Part shown: piece by piece, positions 56,301 through 64,000 of the stretch
Layout of the letters: each line of letters opens with the position of its first letter
Numbering within the stretch: the stretch's first letter is position 1
Assembly: GCA_036250225.1 (NCBI GenBank)
Contig: JAPZLL010000035.1
Coordinates: 248,001-312,000 of the forward strand
From: Cercophora sp. LCS_1
Lineage: Eukaryota; Ascomycota; Sordariomycetes; Sordariales; Lasiosphaeriaceae
DNA length: 64,000 bases
Reading direction: 5' to 3'
Position numbers and translations under genes: made by a program
The notes under the pieces: generated by a model
What the model was told of the DNA's origin: nothing
The model's database searches: none
The model's input: only the letters and a program-made list of their open reading frames with translations

Positions 56301-59300
56301 ATGGCCGACTACTCCATGTACCACGCCCTTGGCCAAGGCGAGAACCTCGACCCCAACGATCCCAGTCGACGAGCGCAGCCGGCGCCGCCGCAATTCCAGC
56401 CGCCCGTCGCCCCGAATCCCTACCAGCAACCCGGCGCCGCCTATGGTGCACCCCCACCGCCAGGGCAAGCGTATCCGGGCCCCTCACCACCCGCCATGTC
56501 ACCGGGCTACGGCCCCTACTCGGGACAGGGCGCCATGTCGTCGGGTCCCGTGTCACCGGCGCAGGACGGGGGGTTGGCCGCCCAAATGGGCAGCTTGAAC
56601 CTGGGCGCCGATGCTGGCCACGGCACGGCAAGGAGGAAGAAGAAGGACCGCCACGCATTCCATAACGTTGATGCACCCGTCGGTTCGTCCCAGGCCTTCA
56701 ACGGGATCCCTCCAGCTGGGACGCCGGCAACAAGCTTCTTAAATGCCGCCCCTCAACTAGGCCCGGGCCAGTTCGGTGGCGGCGTGTCACCCGGCATCTC
56801 ACCGCAGATGAGCCAGTTCCCGGCGCCAGTGGCCTCACAGTTCAGCCCGATGCCCGCTTCTCCCGCCGAGTTTGCTGCAAGGGGTGGGCAGTTCGAGCCA
56901 GTTCCATCGCCAACGGTGGTTCCCGCCTCTGGCCAATCCAAGGTGTCCCCGGACGACATGCCCAGCGTACCTCTATCCCGAGACTCTGTGCAGCAATACT
57001 TCCTTAGCAACATGTACCCGACTTTTGAGAGGCTTGTGCCTCCTCCGGCCACTGTATCGTTTGCCGCCTTTGACCAAGGGAATTCCTCGCCCAAGTTCGC
57101 CCGCCTTACCATGACCAACATTCCGGCGACTGGTGAGGGTCTGAAGAGCACTTCTCTTCCCCTGGGCCTCCTTATGCAGCCTCTAGCTTCGCTCCAGGCG
57201 GGCGAGTTGCCAGTTCCCGTGCTAGACTTTGGTGATGTTGGCCCGCCGCGTTGCCACCGTTGCAGAGCCTACATCAACCCCTTTATGATGTTCCGGTCGG
57301 GTGGCAACAAATTTGTCTGCAATCTCTGCGGATATGCCAACGATACACCCGTGGAATACTTTTGCGCGACCACGCCTCAGGGCGCCCGTGTGGACCGCGA
57401 TCAACGACCCGAGCTGCACAGGGGCACGGTCGAGTTTGTGGTCCCGAAAGAGTACTGGACCAAAGAACCGGTGGGCATGCATTATCTGTTTGTGATTGAT
57501 GTCACCCAAGAGTCATTCAACAAAGGCTTCCTCGAGTCCTTTTGTGAAGGTATCCTTGCTGCGCTTTACGGTGTTGAGGAGGGTGAGGAGAAGGATGAGA
57601 ATGGTGAGCCCAAGAGGAGGATTCCGGCAGGCGCTAAGGTCGGCTTCATTACGTTCGATAAGGAGGTGCACTTCTACAATGTCAGCCCGACGCTTGAGCA
57701 GGCGCAGATGATGATCATGCCCGATATCGAGGACCCATTTGTGCCCCTGAGCGAAGGGCTCTTTGTGGATCCCTACGAGTCCAAGGCTGTCATCACGTCT
57801 CTCCTTACCAGGCTACCACAAATGTTTTCCAGCATCAAAAACCCAGAACCGGCGCTTATGGCAACGCTGAACTCTGCTATTGCGGCCCTCGAGAAGACCG
57901 GCGGCAAGATCTTTTGCTCGTTGGCAGCCCTGCCCACTTGGGGTCCAGGGCGGCTGTTCATGCGCGACGATGGCAAGCACCCCGGCGGAGAACCAGACAA
58001 GAAGCTCTTTAGCACGGAGCATCCTGCCTGGAGGAAAGCCGGCGAGAAAATGGTGTCGATAGGAGTTGGCGTCGATTTCTTCTTGGCTGCGCCGTCGAAC
58101 GGATACCTTGACATCGCGACAGTTGGTAAGCTTCGATCAAGAGAACGCAGAAGATATGGGATGGGACTCCCCGCTGACTTTGCCAGGCTATGTCGCATCC
58201 ACCACTGGTGGCGAGACCTTCTACTACCCCAACTTCATCGCGCCCAGGGATAACACCAAGCTGTCTCTGGAGATCAAGCATGCAGTCACGCGTGAAACGG
58301 GATACCAGGCTCTCATGAAGGTCCGGTGCTCCAACGGCCTCCAAATCTCGGCATACCATGGCAACTTTGTCCAACATACATTTGGTGCCGACCTCGAGAT
58401 TGGCGTGCTCGACGCCGACAAGGCCCTCGGCGTCACCTTCACGTACGATGCCAAGCTGGACCCCAAGCTTGATGCCCACTTCCAGGCCGCACTACTCTAC
58501 ACCACGGCCTCTGGGCAGCGACGCGTCAGGTGTCTCAACATCATTGCGGGCATTAGTGAGAACCCCAAGGACTGCCTTAAGTTTATTGACCAAGACGCCG
58601 TCACCGCCATTCTCGCCAAGGAAGCCTCGACCCGGCTGGCCACCACCTCGGCCAGTCTCAAGGACATCCGCCTCGGGCTGACAGAGAAGACAATCGACAT
58701 CCTAGCGGCCTATCGCAAGAACTTCCTCTCGCAGGCCCACCCTCCGGGCCAACTCGTCATGCCCGAGCGCCTTAAGGAGTTCTCCATGTACATGCTCGCC
58801 ATGCTCAAGACGCGCGCCTTCAAGGGCGGATCCGAGACGACGGACCGACGCGTCCACGAGATGCGTCTCATCCGGTCCATGGGCGCGCTCGAGCTCTCGC
58901 TCTACCTGTACCCGCGCATGATTCCGGTCCACAACCTGCAGCCCGAGGACGGCTTCCCCGACGAGAAGACGGGCCACCTGCGCATGCCGCCGGCCATCCG
59001 GACGTCGTTCAGCCGCGTCGAGCCGGGCGGCGTGTACATTGTCGATAACGGCCAGCAGTGTCTGCTATGGCTCCACGCGCAGACGTCGCCAAACCTCCTG
59101 CAGGACCTGTTTGGCGAGGACAAGAATAGCCTGCAGAGCCTGGACGCGTACACCAGCTCCCTGCCGACGCTCGAGACGCACCTCAACGCGCAGGTGCGCA
59201 ATATCCTCGAGTTTCTGCGCACCATGCGGGGCAGCAAGGGCCTTACGGTGCAGCTGGCCCGACAGGGGATCGACGGCGCCGAGTTTGAGTTTGCGAGGTT

Positions 59301-59545
59301 GTTGGTCGAGGACCGAAACAACGAGGCGCAGAGTTATGTCGATTGGTTGGTGCACATTCACAAGGCGGTGCAGTTGGAGGTGAGTTTTTTCGTCTCTTAC
59401 GTTTCCATATTGGCCTCGAGAAAGGAAACATTGCTAACAGTGCGGATTTTTGTCTTTACAGCTGGCGGGTCAGAGGAAACGAGAGGATACCGGTGATGGA
59501 GGGGCGTTGAGTCAGTTTACGGGGTTGAGACCTTCGTATTGGTAA
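56301..59545 (+). CDS. SEC24: COPII coat subunit Sec24
   Basis: Three exons: 56301-58125, 58187-59379 and 59462-59545, giving 1,033 aa. The N-terminal 200 residues are Pro/Gly/Gln-rich, as in all Sec24. The zinc finger has CHRCRAYINPFM and then CNLCGYAN. The trunk domain starts PVGMHYLFVIDVTQESFN. The beta-sandwich, helical and gelsolin domains follow through LRPSYW at the C-terminus, which the last small exon supplies. Sec24 binds cargo and Sec23 on the ER membrane during COPII vesicle formation. All introns are GT-AG, and the last exon is only 84 bases. Confidence 0.95.
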
Positions 59546-59679
59546 GGTGCTTTTTTTTGTGTGAGACCGTCTTTGGTCGTGGGACTGGACGGGATGGACG
59601 GCTCGTTTCGATGATGAGAGGAAGCCCCAAAAGAGACGACGTATGAGATGAAGAGAATGAAAGTATATCACGTTGCATC

Positions 59680-59715
59680 ATCATCATCATCATCATCATT
59701 ATCATCATCGTTTCT
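59680..59715. repeat. CAT trinucleotide microsatellite
   Basis: About ten ATC/CAT units with one interruption (ATTATCATC). It lies in the SEC24 3' flank. Confidence 0.85.
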
Positions 59716-60006
59716 GCATCATCATTTTTCGTCGCCCCGAATTCGGATACCCCGTTCGTGCGTTCGTGATGGAGCCGACTCCTTGGATTACGATACTTTA
59801 CTCACCTATGATGGTGTGCGTGTGCGTGTGTGTATGAGTGAATGGTGTGTCTATCTCTCTCTCTCTCTCTGTATCTCCGGCCTTTTTTTTTTTGCTTTTT
59901 TATTCCTCGGTTTGTTCCGTGATGCTGAAGCCAAGCCGCACATCTCGGCCGCCGTAGAGACAGACATCTTCGGGATTCGTTACGCAGTAGAGTTTATTAT
60001 CACTTG

Positions 60007-60060
60007 CCTTGTTTGCCTTGTTTGCCTTGTTTGCCTTGTTTCTTTTCTTTCCTTTTTTTT
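60007..60060. repeat. Tandem repeat of GCCTTGTTT, followed by a poly-T run
   Basis: About four copies of the 9-base unit GCCTTGTTT, then C/T tracts and a long T-run. Confidence 0.8.
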
Positions 60061-60257
60061 TTTTTTTTTGCCCGCCGCCTGGGCTGCCCAGTATTGAGAC
60101 GGGTGGTCTCGGATGTGGTCTTGCCGGCTGTGGTCGAAACGGTTCTGGACCGCAGCCCGCTGGTTGAAGTACAGATCTTCGGAGGGGTGTGTACTTGAAG
60201 GAGGGGGTGTGAGGATGATATGTTTCTTTAATGGTGCGTGTAGGATTTGTTTGTTTC

Positions 60258-60305
60258 TCCCTTTTCTTTTCTTTTCTCTTCTCTTCTCTTCTCTTATTTT
60301 TTTTT
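60258..60305. repeat. TTCTC pyrimidine repeat
   Basis: Repeated CTTTT/CTTCT units on the plus strand, a polypyrimidine tract. Confidence 0.8.
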
Positions 60306-62009
60306 TCTGCGTGTCTGGCTGTGTGTGCGGAGTGCGGACGGTCTAGGGTGGTTGGCGGTGGTGTCTTGACTGACACTGGATGGAGGGAGGGGAGGGGAGT
60401 AAAAACAAGTGACATGGAGCGGGCAGGTTATTGGGTTTATACACACTGTGTAGAAAGTATGGAGCGGTTAAGGGAGCAAGTTCCATGAGTCATTGTTATG
60501 TACTACGAGAGGACAAAACGATCGGTGGTACTCGATCTCAAACCTTGTGTGTTGTTGCGCGACATTGTGTCTTCGCTACGGCTGAGATCAGCGTGTCACA
60601 GTATCCGCTTTGTTGGTATGAGGCGTGTCACCCGAGCCCGAGGAAGACGAGAGCGGCCTATGAATGACGACGGGTGTGAGGTGGTGGGAAGATGGGCGTC
60701 TGCAAGCTGGATGTTTGCTTTTCTGCCTCCCTCCCTTCCTGTCTGGCTCTCTGGCCTTCTTTTCTGAGAGAGGTGTGTGTCCGTTCCGATGTGTGTGGAT
60801 GACTATTCCCGGCTGTTTGCTCCCTCGGCGGCACCGGGCCTAGCCCGCCGTGAGTGGTCCGCCTTCGAGGCCGGGAGGGGAGACCCAGCTCGGGTTGCCT
60901 TATCTTTCAGGGCCGATGATGTTAGTATCCAGTCGGGGATTGGCCATGACGGACTGCGAGTCGGAACCACAACAGCAGCTGGCTGGATGTAGGCACGTTT
61001 GCTGTCAACAGCCCCCGCCCCGCTAATGTAGCTTCATCTCGATGGGGTGGACGGGCGCAATAAGGCGCTCGACGGCACACGTGCCTCACCCGACCTTATT
61101 GCGTGCAGTCTTCTTCACCATTGTGGTGGGCGCGCGCAACAACTTCAGACTCCAGTCGTGGCTCATTCGGCGTCGCTACTCCTTGGCGGGCTTGCTGCTG
61201 CGGCTGCCATACGCCAGGCGTCGAGCCCTGGGGATTGAGCCAGGCGCCGGACGCACGTCGGACCACAGTCTCCTGTGACGTGGAGACGTGTGGTGCATTC
61301 GACACGGCACAAGTAAACCCGGCGGGGAGGGGCCTGCCGGCGACTTGCAGCGGCTCAGAGATTGCCCAGTAACATTGCATCATCTCGGTGAGAAGGGCTG
61401 CTGCCGGCGCAAGATATTCTCCTACGGGTCTGGGAAACCGGGTCGAGCAGTTGTGGGAGCCTGCGGGCAGTCCATGGGGACGGGAACACCCCCGCCTCAG
61501 CCTCATGCAGCCGGGACCAGCACCAGCCAGTGGCCGGTCCTGATGCTGTCGACGCCTGCAGTCTGCACTAGATCGACAGGATAACCCCCTGTCCAGAGCG
61601 TTCGAGACTGCTTGTTGGCGCTGCTTTGGATGGCGTGCCCCGGCGAACAATTTCCTCCGGCCCGTGGGTTTGGCTCAATTCGTCGGCCACCGTCGGTGAA
61701 AGCATGCCGTGGCGGCAACCGCGCTTGAGCACGTAAACAGAGCAGCCAGTGCGAATCAAGGCAGATGTGGTATTATGAAACTGTAGGGTGCAACGTAATA
61801 GCAGAATCGAGAACAATGGATGAAGGACCAACTCCCTGCAACCGGGATCTAGCAATCCCATGCACCGCGCGCCGCGCAAACCCCCCGTACACCGGTTTTG
61901 ATGATGCCAAACACCCGCACAAGCGCCACGCCAACAAATCACCAGAATGTGTCGTAGCCTAAAAGAAAGCACACAAACGCCAAACACCATACCCATTCAA
62001 GCAGTTTCG

Positions 62010-63158
62010 TTATTCTGCGAGTAGATTGCCGAGTCCGTATCTCGAGTCCGGCTCGGACAGGACCCGTTGGATCTCTGCGTCTGAGAAAACATGGTGAAAG
62101 ATCTCAAAGTCTGAGGGCGCACCAGGGACCGACGAGGATGACGAACTGCCGCTGGAAGAGGACGACCTCGACTTGGACTTGGACTTGCTGGACGCGCCGC
62201 CGCTGCCTCCGTTCTTGGACTTCTTGGCGAGGTCGTCCAGGATCAGCTGCGTCGTGCTCTGGCGGTCGTCCTCAAAGACAAATGCCACGTGCCGAATGCG
62301 ACCACGCGTGTCTGGGTCGTAGAGGAACACCTCCCGCCACAGTTCTGCGAGCTCCTGAGGGGGATTGCGGTAGCCATTGCCCAGTCCAAAGTCGCCAATC
62401 ACAATGCTTGTAAACCCATTGAAGATGCAGATGCGGAGCGCGCCCCGCAGCTTCTCCTTGACCATGTCCCGCTCGGCAGCAAACGAATACTTAGTCCCGT
62501 TGTTGGTGAGCTTTGGCCAACGAGCCGGAGGGACTGAGATAACAGGGAGAGCTTGCCACTGGTCCGGCGGCAGCTTCTCATAGCGGTCATGGGGGCCGCG
62601 GAAGACGACTATGCACCGGGGTCAGTCAAACAAACACAGCAGCCTGCGTGCGGGGTGACGTACCAACGTCGTTCGATATGAGAGCGGCAAAAGTTGGGAG
62701 GGGGTAGTGTGTTGAGACCCGAGACCCGGGTCCTGGAGTTCCCAGGGTGGCCGAGAGCGTACTGCGCCGGCACAGGCGCTCTTCGTAGCCCGCCGCCCCG
62801 GTCTCCCAGTCACCGCCAGGCCGGCCGTCATTGGCTGCGCATATGAATGGGATTGAGCATTGCGTCTCCCGCTGCCAGCCGAGCGCCCCGTCCACCGGGT
62901 CGCCAACATTGACATCTGTCTCTTGTCAGTCTAGACACAAGCAAGGAGCCACTGCCGCGAATACTCACAGAATCGGGGAGGTGAGAGGTCCAAGGCTCTG
63001 CCGGGAACGTCTAGCATCTCAAGTGGACGAGCAAAGAACCAGGAAAATGTGGAAAACTGCGCTGCGTACTGCTTCCGGATCAAGGGAATGTACTGTTTCT
63101 TGGTCTCCGACGCAACCTCGGCCGGCTTAGGCTTGGACTTGGAGCTTCCTGAAGGCAT
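62010..63158 (-). CDS. Microbial-type poly(ADP-ribose) glycohydrolase family protein
   Basis: Three exons on the minus strand: 63158-62969, 62915-62664 and 62608-62010, giving 346 aa. After a basic N-terminus the macrodomain-like core is clear: IPFICAANDGRPGGDWETG, then AAGYEERLCRRSTLSATL, which matches the GG and catalytic Glu-Glu region of bacterial-type PARG (TIGR02452). The later blocks VISVPPARWPKL and IVIGDFGLGNGYRNPPQELAELWREVF are also family-typical. Members remove ADP-ribose chains from proteins. Residues about 280-315 hold a Ser/Lys-rich insert. A TATA-like sequence lies upstream. The Glu pair reads YEE where bacterial PARG has QEE; activity is plausible but unproven. Confidence 0.85.
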
Positions 63159-64000
63159 TGTGATTGTGTAAGTCGGACAGATGCGAAGCTTCTGGTAGAG
63201 GAGGGAGGCCGGGAGGAGTGTGAGAAGTGTGCTGGAACGCGGCCACCAACCACCTCGTCGACCGGGCCGACTTTTATATCCAAACCTTCTTGGCCCCCGC
63301 CTGCAAGAGGCTTGAGAAAAAGAAACTCGCAGCCATGGAGCAGTAGAGCAGAACAAACCGGAGACCATGCCCTGTGCAACCGGCTCTGTCTCAACCTGGA
63401 ATTAACGGATATGATGTTGCTAGATCATGACCATAGACTTGATCTCCTCATACTGGCGGTCTGCAAGGATCTGGAGCAGATCCTGCAACTGCTGCTATCG
63501 TCCTACTTTGGGCCCGGGAGCATGGTTGCTGGGTCCTGCTAGGCAGCGCCTGGATAGACGCCCATGTTGGGAGCCGAAACCACTGCAATTGCCGTGTTGC
63601 AGCGCTGTGCTCACATTATCTGAGTCTCAAATCTGGTGCACCCGCATCGGAACAGCACACGGCGACGGGACCGACACACTGTGCGCTCGATTCAATCTTT
63701 GGCCGATGAGACACGGACTGACTGCCCGCCAGGTTCGAGGCGCCGGGCGATTGAGGTGCGAGACCGCAAAAAGCCAATCAAGCCAAGACATGCAAGAACA
63801 GGCAGGTGATGCTGAAGCAATCGACTGGATGGCGGCCCGCATTAGAGCAAGGAGGAGGAAAGAGGGAACCCGGCGAGCCCGGGCCACACCCAAAGGAAAC
63901 CATAACGGTACGGGTGGTTGGCGGCTCTATCATGAGATTGGGATGCAGCACTGGGGATGAGGCGGGGACGGGGAACTTGGGGCCCGGGAAGCAAAGTCCT
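63159..64000. other. Intergenic region to window end
   Basis: About 840 bases upstream of the PARG-family gene. Open frames are present, but none shows motifs or a clear start, so none is called. Confidence 0.4.
63268..63280 (-). promoter_or_regulatory. TATA-like element of the PARG-family gene
   Basis: On the minus strand GGATATAAAAGTC lies about 110 bases upstream of ATG 63158. Called by sequence and position. Confidence 0.4.

Larger units (their letters stand above)
59546..62009. other. Long low-complexity intergenic region
   Basis: About 2.46 kb. The first 800 bases carry microsatellites and T-rich tracts. The rest is GC-rich with no convincing gene on either strand. Confidence 0.45.

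Noticed and set aside
63427..63960. Open frame of 177 aa near the window end
   Set aside because: Composition and lack of motifs suggest a chance ORF in GC-rich DNA.

Overview
The window reads as nuclear DNA of a filamentous ascomycete (Pezizomycotina, most likely Sordariomycetes). Genes carry short introns of about 45-85 bases with GT-AG ends and CTAAC-like branch points. The gene content is typical of that group: HET-domain proteins, ankyrin-repeat proteins, secreted CAZymes, NmrA-like oxidoreductases and Zn-ribbon orphans. There is no operon logic; genes lie on both strands with intergenic gaps of 0.3-2.5 kb. Gene models were spliced by hand and each was checked for a continuous reading frame.

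Layout. 0-7.8 kb: the 3' part of a Ser/Gly-rich cell-surface protein, a secreted M28 peptidase, an HMG-box protein and a membrane protein. 8-19 kb: a HET-domain gene, a degenerate tRNA, a small ORF, a pectate lyase, a frameshifted membrane-protein gene, an amidase pseudogene with TAG stops, and a GH5-like secreted protein lacking the expected acid/base Glu. 20-29 kb: an NmrA-like oxidoreductase, a Lys/Pro-rich nuclear protein, a ferroportin-like transporter, two neighbouring small Zn-ribbon proteins, a HAD-like protein with a degenerate catalytic motif, and tRNA-Asp. 29-39 kb: an AT-rich stretch with strong hairpins, a single-exon protein with two HET domains, a Zn alcohol dehydrogenase with a mitochondrial-type leader, a broken membrane-protein gene, and an O-methyltransferase with a 21-base microexon. 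39.5-52.4 kb: an eight-exon gene for a protein of about 2,100 residues (membrane segments, ankyrin repeats, SPRY domain), a second ankyrin gene, and a third HET gene. 52.8-59.5 kb: conserved housekeeping genes, a Cft2-like mRNA 3'-end factor and SEC24, divergently arranged. 59.5-64 kb: long low-complexity intergenic DNA and a gene of the microbial-type poly(ADP-ribose) glycohydrolase family.

How it fits together. The most notable theme is self/non-self recognition. Three HET proteins, one with a double HET domain, and two ankyrin proteins, one membrane-anchored and ending in SPRY, fall within about 45 kb. These are the domain types used in fungal heterokaryon incompatibility and NLR-like immunity. 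Pseudogenes and degenerate genes, several broken by TAG stops compatible with TGG-to-TAG change, sit among them. Such turnover is expected of an accessory segment flanked by a conserved block (CFT2, SEC24).
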